Positions 34,858 to 44,035 of a DNA stretch of 64,000 bases are shown piece after piece. The notes under the pieces are model-generated. The model worked only from the letters and a program-made list of their open reading frames with translations, did not search any database and was not told the origin of the DNA. The stretch spans positions 1 through 64,000 of the forward strand of contig SHXD01000011.1 in NCBI GenBank assembly GCA_009693505.1. The letters run 5' to 3'. Source of the stretch: Limnohabitans sp. (lineage in GTDB: Bacteria; Pseudomonadota; Gammaproteobacteria; Burkholderiales; Burkholderiaceae_C). Every line of letters begins with the position of its first letter. Positions within the stretch are counted from its first letter, which is position 1. Made by a program: the position numbers and the translations under genes.

Positions 34858-37173
34858 TCAGCGTCGATTCTTACGCGCTTGACTGGATTTTTTTTGACCT
34901 ACTGACTTTGAAGCTGCGCCTTTTGCAGATGCTTTGGCTTGACGATTGGGTGAGCTCAAGCCCTCCGCCTTTCGACCTTGCAAAGGCCGCGACTGATTGG
35001 CCTTGGCTTTGACGCCATCGGCACTCAATTCAGATCCCCTTGAGGCGCCGCGAGAGCCAGATTTGTGATTGCCCTTGTCACGCAATTGTCGAGGGCTGAA
35101 CTCTTCAGCAGGATTGACCAAACGGAAATCAATTTTCCTGCCGTCCAAGTCAACTCGGCTGACCTGAATTTGAACACGCGTGCCTATGGCATAACGAATG
35201 CCTGTTCGCTCACCCCGCAATTCTTGGCGTGCTTCATCAAAGCGGAAGTACTCTCCGCCGAGTTCAGTGATGTGCACCAAGCCCTCAACATACAAAGTGT
35301 CCAAAGTGACGAAAATTCCGAAGCTGGTGGCCGATGTAACCAACCCGGAATACTCCTCGCCCAAATGCTCACGCATGTATTTGCATTTAAGCCAAGCTTC
35401 AACATCGCGGCTGGCTTCATCGGCACGGCGCTCATTGGCACTGCAATGCAGACCTGCTGCTTCCCAAGCTTGCTGTTCGGCGGGCGACATTTTGATGCGC
35501 GGTGCATCGTCCATTTGAGCGCCTGCTTTGTTTTTCTGCAAACGCTTGGCCAGCTTGGCCTGCGCTTCACCGGGCAACGGCAAGGCAGGCAACTGGTATT
35601 TCTTGTTTGCCAATATGGCCTTGATCACGCGATGCACCAGCAAGTCGGGATAGCGGCGAATGGGGCTGGTGAAGTGTGTATAGGCTTCGTATGCCAAGCC
35701 AAAGTGGCCGCTGTTGATGGGCGTGTAAATGGCTTGCTGCATAGAGCGCAACAGCATGGTGTGAATTTGCTGTGCGTCTGGCCTTTCCTTGGTGGCCTGT
35801 GCAATGTGTTGAAACTCACTTGGCTTAGGCTCATCACTGACGGTATAGGGCAAGCCCAAGGCCTTCAAGTAATTGCGCAGCAAATCTTTCTTTTCGGGCG
35901 TGGGGCCTTCGTGAACACGGAACAAACCAGGATGCTTGCTGTTCTGAATAAAGTCGGCACTGCACACGTTGGCTGCCAACATGGCTTCTTCAATGAGACG
36001 GTGCGCTTCAGTGCGAACACGCGGCACAATTTTGTCAATGCGGCCGTTGTCATCGCAAATGATTTGTGTTTCAGTGGTCTCAAAATCGACAGCGCCACGA
36101 ACCGCACGCGATGCCAACAAGGCTCGGTAGACATCGTGCAAATTGAGCAAGTCGTTGACCCGCGCTTTGCGCTTGATAGCCTCAGGACCTCGTGTGTTGG
36201 CTAAGATGGCAGCGACTTCGGTGTAGGTGAACCGCGCGTGGCTGTACATTACTGCGGGATAAAACTGATAGGCGTGAACATCGCCTTTGGCCGTAATGAG
36301 CATGTCGCAAACCATGCACAAACGCTCTACTTCAGGATTCAATGAACACAAACCATTGGAGAGTTTTTCCGGCAGCATGGGAATGACACGGCGCGGGAAA
36401 TACACACTGGTGGCGCGGTCGTAGGCATCGATGTCAATGGCACTGCCCGTGGCCACATAGTTGCTGACATCGGCAATGGCCACCAACAAACGCCAGCCTT
36501 TGGTCTTGCCAATTTTGGCCGGCTCGCAATACACTGCATCGTCAAAGTCGCGTGCATCTTCACCGTCAATGGTGACCAAAGGAATATCGATTAAATCAAT
36601 TCGGTCTTTGGAATCTTGCGGACGAACTTTGTCGGGCAACTCTCTCGCCAATTCTAAACATGCTGCAGAGAATTCATGCGGCACACTGTACTTGCGCACG
36701 GCAATGTCAATCTCCATACCAGGGTCGTCAATTTCGCCCAGTACTTCTGTCACACGGCCTACAGGTTGGCCAAACAATGCAGGCGGTTCGGTGAGTTCAA
36801 CCACCACCACTTGACCGGGCTTGCCTGTGCCAATGCCTACTTTGGGAATGAGAATATCTTGGCCATAACGCTTGTCTTCAGGCGCCACAATCCAGATGCC
36901 GCCTTCGTTGAGCAAGCGGCCAATGATGGGGTGTGCAGGTCGCTCCATGATTTCAACCACACGACCTTCAGGCCTGCCTTTTCGATCTTGTCGAACGATG
37001 CGAACCTTCACACGATCTTTGTGCAACACTGCACGCATTTCGTTGGGTGGCAGAAAAATATCACCGTCACCATCATCACGGATTAAGAAGCCGTGACCAT
37101 CGCGATGTCCTTGCACACTGCCCTCGATTTCATCGAGGAGTCCAGAGGGGTGGCTAATTTTTTTGATATACAA
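34858..37173 (-). CDS. rnr: Ribonuclease R
   Basis: RNB domain DGEDARDFDDAVYCE, HFGLAYEAYTHFTSPIRRYPDLLVHR, S1 domain, basic C-terminal tail. Confidence 0.96.
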   Translation of the reverse strand: MYIKKISHPSGLLDEIEGSVQGHRDGHGFLIRDDGDGDIFLPPNEMRAVLHKDRVKVRIVRQDRKGRPEGRVVEIMERPAHPIIGRLLNEGGIWIVAPEDKRYGQDILIPKVGIGTGKPGQVVVVELTEPPALFGQPVGRVTEVLGEIDDPGMEIDIAVRKYSVPHEFSAACLELARELPDKVRPQDSKDRIDLIDIPLVTIDGEDARDFDDAVYCEPAKIGKTKGWRLLVAIADVSNYVATGSAIDIDAYDRATSVYFPRRVIPMLPEKLSNGLCSLNPEVERLCMVCDMLITAKGDVHAYQFYPAVMYSHARFTYTEVAAILANTRGPEAIKRKARVNDLLNLHDVYRALLASRAVRGAVDFETTETQIICDDNGRIDKIVPRVRTEAHRLIEEAMLAANVCSADFIQNSKHPGLFRVHEGPTPEKKDLLRNYLKALGLPYTVSDEPKPSEFQHIAQATKERPDAQQIHTMLLRSMQQAIYTPINSGHFGLAYEAYTHFTSPIRRYPDLLVHRVIKAILANKKYQLPALPLPGEAQAKLAKRLQKNKAGAQMDDAPRIKMSPAEQQAWEAAGLHCSANERRADEASRDVEAWLKCKYMREHLGEEYSGLVTSATSFGIFVTLDTLYVEGLVHITELGGEYFRFDEARQELRGERTGIRYAIGTRVQIQVSRVDLDGRKIDFRLVNPAEEFSPRQLRDKGNHKSGSRGASRGSELSADGVKAKANQSRPLQGRKAEGLSSPNRQAKASAKGAASKSVGQKKSSQARKNRR

Positions 37174-37194
37174 TCCTTCGTTCTTGTCCTGAGA

Positions 37195-37279
<85 letters not shown>

Positions 37280-37288
37280 AGTTTAATC

Positions 37289-37316
37289 AAAGCTGCACAC
37301 ATGGCAGCTTTTTTTT
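37289..37316 (+). terminator. Rho-independent terminator after tRNA-Leu
   Basis: AAAGCTGC-ACACATG-GCAGCTTT followed by further T residues. Confidence 0.8.
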
Positions 37317-37357
37317 CGAGTCTGTTTTTCAAATTTGAGTGCATTTCAAAATGCATT

Positions 37358-38767
37358 TTAGACAGGCAAAGCTACAAGATCGTGACCATCCACACCCACA
37401 ATTCGTGCACGTGTGAATTCACCTACCTTGTAGGTCTTGCTAATCTTCTCGGGTGGCAGCAACTTCACCACGCCATCAATTTCAGGCGCATCGGCATAAG
37501 TCCTGCCAATGCCACCTTTTTTGCCCATGGCTGTGGCCGAATCGACCAGCACCTGCATGGTGGCGCCGATGCGCTGCTGTAAACGTTGGATGGACACTTC
37601 CTCGACCACTTCCATGAATCGTGAGCGGCGCTCCTCCCTGACTGCTTGAGGCAACATGCCTGGCAATTCATTGGCTACGGCGCCCTTCACAGGGCTGTAT
37701 GCAAAACAGCCCGCTCTGTCAATTTGTGCTTCCCGAACAAAGTTGAGCAGGTGCTCAAACTCAGTTTCGGTCTCACCAGGAAAGCCCGCAATGAAAGTGC
37801 TGCGAATGACCAACTGCGGACACACTTCGCGCCACTTTTGAATGCGCTCTAAATTCTTTTCGCCACTTGCAGGACGCTTCATGCGCTTGAGCACATCGGG
37901 ATGGCTGTGCTGCAATGGCACATCCAAATAAGGCAAGATGGAACCGGTGGCCATGAGCGGCAGAACGTCATCCACCGCAGGGTACGGATAGACGTAATGC
38001 AATCGAACCCACGCGCCATACTTCTGCGCAATTTCACCCAGCGCTTGCACCAACTCAAGCATGCGCGTTTTCACAGGACGACCTTCCCAGAAGCCCATGC
38101 GGTATTTCACATCGACGCCATAAGCGGAAGTGTCTTGGCTGATGACCAACAACTCTTTTACGCCCCCTTCAAACAAAGCCTCTGCTTCTTTGAGCACGTC
38201 GCCAATCGGCCTTGACACCAAATCGCCGCGCATCGATGGAATGATGCAAAAAGTGCAGCGGTGGTTGCAACCTTCGCTGATTTTCAAATACGCGTAATGC
38301 CGAGGTGTGAGTTTGAGCCCTGCCACGCCAAATGAGTTGGGCATCAAGTCGATGAATGGATCGTGTGGTTTGGGCAAATGCGCGTGCACCGCGTCCATGA
38401 CTTCTTGGGTGGCATGCGGTCCGGTAACGGCCAGCACGCTGGGGTGTATTTCACGGACCAAGTTGCCACCACCTTCTGCCTCTTTGGCGCCCAGACAGCC
38501 AGTGACAATGACTTTGCCATTCACGTTCAATGCTTCAGCGATGGTGTCCAAGCTTTCCTTGACGGCATCGTCAATGAAGCCGCAGGTGTTGACGATGACC
38601 AGATCGGCGCCTTCAAAAGTCTTGGAAGTTTGATAGCCCTCGGCGCTGAGTTGCGTGAGGATGAGTTCGGAGTCAGTGAGGGCTTTGGGACATCCCAGAC
38701 TGACAAAACCCACTTTAGGGGCAGAAGTAGGACTGCTATCAGTCACTGCGGTAGCAATTTCGTTCAT
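37358..38767 (-). CDS. rimO: Ribosomal protein S12 methylthiotransferase
   Basis: [16 protein letters not shown], radical-SAM [15 protein letters not shown]; start at [10 protein letters not shown]. Confidence 0.95.
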   Translation of the reverse strand: MNEIATAVTDSSPTSAPKVGFVSLGCPKALTDSELILTQLSAEGYQTSKTFEGADLVIVNTCGFIDDAVKESLDTIAEALNVNGKVIVTGCLGAKEAEGGGNLVREIHPSVLAVTGPHATQEVMDAVHAHLPKPHDPFIDLMPNSFGVAGLKLTPRHYAYLKISEGCNHRCTFCIIPSMRGDLVSRPIGDVLKEAEALFEGGVKELLVISQDTSAYGVDVKYRMGFWEGRPVKTRMLELVQALGEIAQKYGAWVRLHYVYPYPAVDDVLPLMATGSILPYLDVPLQHSHPDVLKRMKRPASGEKNLERIQKWREVCPQLVIRSTFIAGFPGETETEFEHLLNFVREAQIDRAGCFAYSPVKGAVANELPGMLPQAVREERRSRFMEVVEEVSIQRLQQRIGATMQVLVDSATAMGKKGGIGRTYADAPEIDGVVKLLPPEKISKTYKVGEFTRARIVGVDGHDLVALPV

Positions 38768-38836
38768 TCCCCTATTGTCCCAGTAATTTGGGGACGAAGC
38801 GCCAAGCATTCCATTTGCCCATCGATGACGCCAAAT

Positions 38837-39331
38837 TCAGGGTTTGAGGCCAAAAGCATTCAAGAATTGAGCGGTTTGTTTCTGCATTTGCTCTTGCATT
38901 TGACTCACGATGTTTTCGGACTGATACCCCATTTTGGACTGCATCAGCATGAGTGATTGCAAATTGCTCTCTAAATAAGCCCCCATGTGGCCCTGCATGG
39001 CATGCCCATAAAAGCGAATGATGTTGGCCAAAACGGCTTCTGTAAACATGGGCGCACCCGCAGATTCTTCCTCCAAAATGATTTGAAGCAGAAGGTTGCG
39101 GGTAAGGTCTTCGCCCGTTTTGGCGTCCCTGACGACAAAGACTTGGCCTTGCATGACCAATTGCTTGATTTCAGTCAAAGTGACATAACTGGACGTTTTG
39201 GTGTCGTACAGCCTGCGATTAGGGTATTTTTTAATCACCCTCTGAGGCTGACTTGCAACGTTATCAGAGGCCGAGTCGGCATGTGCTTCGCTGGCAGCAG
39301 GAGTCGATTTGGAGGCGGATTTTCTGACCAT
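38837..39331 (-). CDS. phaR: Polyhydroxyalkanoate synthesis repressor PhaR
   Basis: RVIKKYPNRRLYDTKTSSYVTLTEIKQLVMQGQVFVV. Confidence 0.93.
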   Translation of the reverse strand: MVRKSASKSTPAASEAHADSASDNVASQPQRVIKKYPNRRLYDTKTSSYVTLTEIKQLVMQGQVFVVRDAKTGEDLTRNLLLQIILEEESAGAPMFTEAVLANIIRFYGHAMQGHMGAYLESNLQSLMLMQSKMGYQSENIVSQMQEQMQKQTAQFLNAFGLKP

Positions 39332-39469
39332 GATTTACACACTTCTCTAAATGAATAACAATCTGTAACGGTAAAAAGCAATGAGCGACAGCATGCTGCA
39401 CTGCAACAGATTTTAAAGTTACCCACTGAGCCACTTCTACGGGGAGTTACCCTCAATTTCGCCAAACAT

Positions 39470-39646
39470 TTAATTAGGGTGAAAATAAATGGGGTCAGAG
39501 CAACATTAATTTCCAATAAGTGGGGGTAGAGGCTAATGAGGGCTTCCTCATATGGAGTACCAGAAATCGTCAGCCCCCATTAGCCTCTACCCCCACTTAT
39601 TGGAAATTAATGTTGCTCTGACCCCATTTATTTTCACCCCAATTAA
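39470..39646. repeat. Long inverted-repeat (hairpin) element, copy 1: two 75-bp arms and a 27-nt loop
   Basis: Left arm 39470-39544 and right arm 39572-39646 are reverse complements except for 2 mismatches; loop TCCTCATATGGAGTACCAGAAATCGTC; contains TGGGGTCAGAGCAACATTAATTT. Confidence 0.95.
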
Positions 39647-39650
39647 CCTT

Positions 39651-40301
39651 ATGCACATGCGAATTTTCTACACTTTCATTCTTCTGCTGATTGGACAAAA
39701 TGCCATGGCCATTGAAGAACCTGCTTTCAAGATTGTTCTTAAATATGAGGCGTTTGAAGTTCGGCAATATGCGCCCATGTTGGTGGCCGAAACGCTGATA
39801 GATGGCAATATGGATGAGGCTTCCAACAAAGGCTTTCGAAAAATAGCAGACTATATTTTTGGCAACAATCGCGCTAATCAAACGGGCACCTCTGCAAAGA
39901 TCGCCATGACAGCCCCAGTTACTCTTGAGCCTGTTTCTGAAAAAATTGCCATGACTGCGCCTGTAACCCTAAGTGCAACACAACAAGGCGGTGACATGGC
40001 TTCCGCCGTCAAGTGGCGCGTGCACTTTGTCATGCCCGCCAAATACACCTTGAGCAACATTCCTTTGCCCAACAATACAGAAGTGAAGTTGCGTGAAATT
40101 CCTGGAAAGTTTTTTGCTGTTCACAGCTATACGGGCTTTAATTCTGTATCGCAGGTTCAAACCAAGTCGGATGAACTCTTAGCTTGGCTCCAAAGTAAAA
40201 ACTTCAAACCATTGAGTAGCGTACAGCTTTCGCGATATGACCCGCCTTGGACCTTGCCGATGTTTCGGCGCAATGAAATCATGGTGGAGATAGAGCAATG
40301 A
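39651..40301 (+). CDS. SOUL-family heme-binding protein with signal peptide
   Basis: MHMRIFYTFILLLIGQNAMA signal peptide; YEAFEVRQYAPMLVAET..., KIAMTAPV repeats, ARYDPPWTLPMFRRNEI-like C-terminus (SRYDPPWTLPMFRRNEIMVEI). Confidence 0.9.
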   Translation: MHMRIFYTFILLLIGQNAMAIEEPAFKIVLKYEAFEVRQYAPMLVAETLIDGNMDEASNKGFRKIADYIFGNNRANQTGTSAKIAMTAPVTLEPVSEKIAMTAPVTLSATQQGGDMASAVKWRVHFVMPAKYTLSNIPLPNNTEVKLREIPGKFFAVHSYTGFNSVSQVQTKSDELLAWLQSKNFKPLSSVQLSRYDPPWTLPMFRRNEIMVEIEQ

Positions 40302-41983
40302 ACAAGGTTGACACACTCATTCAAAATGCACTGGTGTTTGACGGCTCAGGCGCCCAGCCACTCGTACAAGATTTGGCGGTTCATCAGGGAAAAATTGTAG
40401 GCATCGGCCAAAACTTAGCCTTCACTGCCGACCATTGTGTCAACGCAGCTGGCCTTGCTCTCATGCCCGGCATCATTGACTCGCACACACACTATGATGC
40501 TCAAATTACTTGGGACACTCGCGTTCGCCCCTCGCCCACTTTAGGCGTGACCACGGCGGTCATTGGCAACTGCGGCTTTACCATTGCACCTTGCAGACCC
40601 AAAGATCGCGAACTCACCATGCGCAACTTAACCCAGGTTGAGGGCATGTCTTTGCAAGTCTTGCAACACGGCATTGATTGGGACTTTGAAACATTTCCAG
40701 AATATTTGGCCATGCTTAGGAAAAAGCAATGCGCCATCAATGTGGCGGCCTACATCGGACACTCTTCTGTGCGTACATGGGTCATGGGAGAAGACGCCAA
40801 CAAACGCGAAGCCACTGCCTCTGAAATTTCCGAGATGGCCACATTGGTTCGCGAAGCCATGGCGGCAGGTGCCATCGGTTTTGCAACAAGCACCAGCCCG
40901 GCCCACAACGGTGAAGGCGGCTTTCCCATGCCATCGCGTTTGGCATCCGATGAAGAAATGATGCAACTGACTTTGGCCATGAGCAGCCAAGGTGGGGGCG
41001 TTTACATGGTGACCAAAGGTGGGCAAATGCCTGTGTCATTTTTAGAGTCGCTTGCTGCGGCCAGCCATCGGCCCGTCATGGTGGCAGCCTTGCTGCACAA
41101 CTCAACCAACCCGAGTGGTGTGTTCAATGATTTAAAAGCTATTACAGAAGCCAACCAACGCGGCCACAAGCTCACGGGCCAAGTTTCATGCTGCCCCTTA
41201 AGCATGGATTTCACGTTTGCTTCGGCCTACCCCGTTGAAGGCCTGAGCAGTTGGAAACCCGCTTTGGGTTTGCAGCACGCCGAGCTCAAAACTTGCTTGG
41301 CAAGCTCTGAATTTAGAGCCAAAGTCAAAGAAGAACTTTCACAAGCCGCCACCTTCCGCTTGTTCAACAACGAATGGGAAAAGGTTCACGTGGTTGAAAC
41401 TTTCAAGTCCGAGAACCTAGTTTATGAGCAGCAAAGCATTGCTGCCTCAGCATCGCAAGCAGGCTTAGACCCTCTCGACTTTGCATTGAATCTGGCGCTT
41501 GAAGAAGACTTGCGCACCGTGTTCACAGCCATGTTGCTGAACAGCGATACAGAAGCTGTGGTCAAGATGTTGAACCATCCGCACAGTTTGGTTTCACTGA
41601 GTGATGCAGGCGCTCACCTGACTTTTTTCAATGACGCTGGTTTCGGCTTGCATCTTTTGGGCTATTGGTCGCGTGAAATGGGCGCCATGAGCTTGAGCCA
41701 AGCTGTGCATCAACTCACTGCCCAACCTGCAGAAATTTTAGGTTTGAAAAACAGAGGTTTATTGCGCGAAGGCTATGCTGCAGACCTGCTGCTGTTTGAC
41801 CCCAAAACTGTGGGCCGCGGCCCTAAGAAGCGTGTGTTCGATTTGCCGCTGGGAGCACCAAGACTGCACACAGATGCCATGGGTGTTCACGGCGTGTGGG
41901 TGAATGGCCAACTCATTGCTGATCAAAATGGCATGCTAGAAAACACCAAGCTGGCTGGGGAACTGATTACTGATTTTTGCTAA
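40298..41983 (+). CDS. N-acyl-D-amino-acid deacylase / amidohydrolase
   Basis: MPGIIDSHTHYDAQITWD...TTAVIGNCGFTIAPCRP; SDAGAHLTFFNDAGF; overlaps the SOUL gene by 4 nt (ATGA). Confidence 0.9.
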   Translation: MNKVDTLIQNALVFDGSGAQPLVQDLAVHQGKIVGIGQNLAFTADHCVNAAGLALMPGIIDSHTHYDAQITWDTRVRPSPTLGVTTAVIGNCGFTIAPCRPKDRELTMRNLTQVEGMSLQVLQHGIDWDFETFPEYLAMLRKKQCAINVAAYIGHSSVRTWVMGEDANKREATASEISEMATLVREAMAAGAIGFATSTSPAHNGEGGFPMPSRLASDEEMMQLTLAMSSQGGGVYMVTKGGQMPVSFLESLAAASHRPVMVAALLHNSTNPSGVFNDLKAITEANQRGHKLTGQVSCCPLSMDFTFASAYPVEGLSSWKPALGLQHAELKTCLASSEFRAKVKEELSQAATFRLFNNEWEKVHVVETFKSENLVYEQQSIAASASQAGLDPLDFALNLALEEDLRTVFTAMLLNSDTEAVVKMLNHPHSLVSLSDAGAHLTFFNDAGFGLHLLGYWSREMGAMSLSQAVHQLTAQPAEILGLKNRGLLREGYAADLLLFDPKTVGRGPKKRVFDLPLGAPRLHTDAMGVHGVWVNGQLIADQNGMLENTKLAGELITDFC

Positions 41984-41991
41984 TGGGGAAG

Positions 41992-42148
41992 AAATTTAAT
42001 TGGGGTCAGAGCAACATTAATTTGGTCAATAAGAGGGGGCAGAGACTAAGGGGGGCTTCCTCATATGGAGTACCAGAAATCGTCAGCCCCCCTTAGCCTC
42101 TGCCCCCTCTTATTGGAAATTAATGTTGCTCTGACCTCAATTAAATTT
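41992..42148. repeat. Long inverted-repeat element, copy 2
   Basis: Left arm 41992-42057, loop 42058-42084 identical to copy 1, right arm 42085-42148; arms nearly complementary, related to copy 1. Confidence 0.94.
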
Positions 42149-43031
42149 TTGTTGGCGTGTTGAACTCTCGCCACAGGAGGTACAAACCGCTGCAAACCAC
42201 AATGACGGCTCCTAGCACCACGGCTGCATCGGGTATTTGACCGAATACTAGCCAGCCCCCAATGGCCATGTAAATGATTTGTTGGTACAAAAATGGGCCC
42301 AACACAGCGGCTGTGGCGAAGCGATGCGCAAGGGCCGAAGCGGTGTGGCCTAAGCCCCCTGTTAAGCCGGTGAGCAAAATCAGACTCCACATGAACCAAC
42401 CTTCTGGCGCTTGCCAAAACCAAATGGCAAACGGCGCCAATAACAGGGATGGCACAGCCGCTGAGGCCAGTTGCGTTGAAATAGGGTTATCACTGCTTGC
42501 CAAACGGCGCGTCATTAAATTGAAGACCGCATACAACAAAGCATTGCAGATGCTGAGAAAAATAGCAGGATGAAAACCGTTGCTGCCGGGCCGAATGATG
42601 ACCAACACACCCACAAAACCTATGCAGATGGCAGCCCACCGCTTAGAGTCAAGTCTTTCGTGAAGCAGCCAAGCTGAAATGAGCGCAATCAATATCGGAA
42701 CAGAAAACTGAACAGCACCCGTTTCGGCCAGCTGCAAATATTGCAGTGCAAAAAAGTTAAGCCCCGTCATTAGGGCTAACATCACACCACGCAACAATTG
42801 CAAGCGAGGGTTGTTGATCTTGAACAAGCTCACACCCATCGAGGGCATGAAAATAGCGGTGGTTAAGAAAGTGTGAAATACAAACCGCAACCAGACCACT
42901 TGCAAAACAGGCAAGCTTTGCACCAGCCACTTGGCACTGATGTCTAACACGGCAAACATCAGGGTGGTGACCGTGACCAAGGCAATGCCGATTTGACGAT
43001 GGCGAGCCGTATCGGAGAAAAGTTGGGACAT
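42141..43031 (-). CDS. EamA/DMT-family transporter
   Basis: About 10 hydrophobic segments, GVLVIIRPGSNGFHPA..., two EamA halves. Confidence 0.9.
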   Translation of the reverse strand: MSQLFSDTARHRQIGIALVTVTTLMFAVLDISAKWLVQSLPVLQVVWLRFVFHTFLTTAIFMPSMGVSLFKINNPRLQLLRGVMLALMTGLNFFALQYLQLAETGAVQFSVPILIALISAWLLHERLDSKRWAAICIGFVGVLVIIRPGSNGFHPAIFLSICNALLYAVFNLMTRRLASSDNPISTQLASAAVPSLLLAPFAIWFWQAPEGWFMWSLILLTGLTGGLGHTASALAHRFATAAVLGPFLYQQIIYMAIGGWLVFGQIPDAAVVLGAVIVVCSGLYLLWREFNTPTKI

Positions 43032-43178
43032 TGCAAATTGGATCGCAAGAAAGACAATATCTAATGTAAAGCATATGCCATTTCAATTAGAGGGCATTCA
43101 ATCGGAGTCACAATTGTTTTGACCGCTCAAAAATGCTGTAATTACCACCACCAGCACCCCACTCATCCGCTTTAGACC

Positions 43179-43784
43179 GTGCACCACACCATCCCCCTCT
43201 TCCCCCTCTCACAAGGCTTATTTCCCGATGGCATGCTGTCACTTCAAATTTTTGAAGTGCGCTACCTCGACCTGATCAAGCGATGCCAACAACAGCAACT
43301 GCCTTTTGGCGTGGCCTGGATCAAAGAAGGCAGTGAAGTTCAAGTGCCCGGCCAAGTGCCTTCTCTTCATTCAGTGGGGTGCATGGCGCACATCAGAGAA
43401 TTTGAGCAATTGCAGCCCACTTTTTACCGCGTTGTGTGCCAAGGCGGTTTGCGCTTTGAATTGCATGACGTACAACCCGGCCCTTATGGCGTGTGGCAAG
43501 GAAGCGTGTCTTATTTGCCGCAAGATCCAGAAGTTGAATTGCCCGCCAGCCTTCAAGCTCATGCAGACCGACTTGGCAAAGTGATTGCGTCTGCACAGAA
43601 ACAAGGCGTGATCGATAAGCTGCCTATTTTTGCGCCATACCTCCTGGATCAATGCGGTTGGTTGGCCAATCGATATGCCGAGGCCTTGCCCATCACTGCT
43701 GAACCTAAGCTGAAACTACTTAGCGAGCAAGACCCCTTGAAGCGAATGCAAGAAGTATCTCTCTTGTTGCAAGAATTGGAATAA
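43179..43784 (+). CDS. Lon N-terminal (substrate-binding) domain protein
   Basis: IPLFPLSQGLFPDGMLSLQIFEVRYLDLIKRCQQQQLPFGVAWI, 201 aa, no protease domain. Confidence 0.88.
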   Translation: MHHTIPLFPLSQGLFPDGMLSLQIFEVRYLDLIKRCQQQQLPFGVAWIKEGSEVQVPGQVPSLHSVGCMAHIREFEQLQPTFYRVVCQGGLRFELHDVQPGPYGVWQGSVSYLPQDPEVELPASLQAHADRLGKVIASAQKQGVIDKLPIFAPYLLDQCGWLANRYAEALPITAEPKLKLLSEQDPLKRMQEVSLLLQELE

Positions 43785-43813
43785 ACAATTGGGGTCAGAT
43801 CACAATTGTTTTT
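43783..43813. repeat. Short inverted repeat carrying AATTGGGGTCAGA (possible relic of the hairpin element, or a terminator)
   Basis: AAACAATTG-GGGTCAGATCA-CAATTGTTT followed by TT; shares AATTGGGGTCAGA with copy 2. Confidence 0.6.
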
Positions 43814-43853
43814 AATCGACTCTATTGCAACTAGTTTGCAATACTTTGACGGC

Positions 43854-43882
43854 GAAAAAAAAGCACCTTCAACGAGGTGCTT
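43854..43882 (-). terminator. Rho-independent terminator of tRNA-Val
   Basis: Minus strand AAGCACCT-CGTTGA-AGGTGCTTTTTTTTT. Confidence 0.8.
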
Positions 43883-43899
43883 GATTTAATTGAAGATGT

Positions 43900-43976
43900 T
43901 GGTAGGCGCGATTGGACTCGAACCAACGACCCCCACCATGTCAAGGTGGTGCTCTAACCAGCTGAGCTACGCGCCT
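43900..43976 (-). tRNA. tRNA-Val (anticodon GAC)
   Basis: Minus strand AGGCGCGTAGCTCAGCTGGTTAGAGCACCACCTTGACATGGTGGGGGTCGTTGGTTCGAGTCCAATCGCGCCTACCA. Confidence 0.95.
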
Positions 43977-44035
43977 ACAAATTCAGCGTGCATTGTAGCA
44001 TCAAAAAATGACCTCTTTGTGCGTACCCAAGCCCC

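Noticed and set aside
35065-36204. 379-aa plus-strand ORF antisense to rnr
   Set aside because: Lies wholly inside the well-supported rnr gene; no domain recognised; a shadow ORF of codon usage.
39235-39516. Minus-strand ORF whose start MEINVALTPFIFT matches a segment of the plus-strand ORF at 39552
   Set aside because: The shared peptide is only the translation of the two arms of hairpin copy 1; not evidence of a duplicated gene.
39552-39650. N-terminal extension of the SOUL ORF through the hairpin arm
   Set aside because: The signal peptide begins at MHMRIFYTF (39651/39657); the upstream part is repeat-derived.
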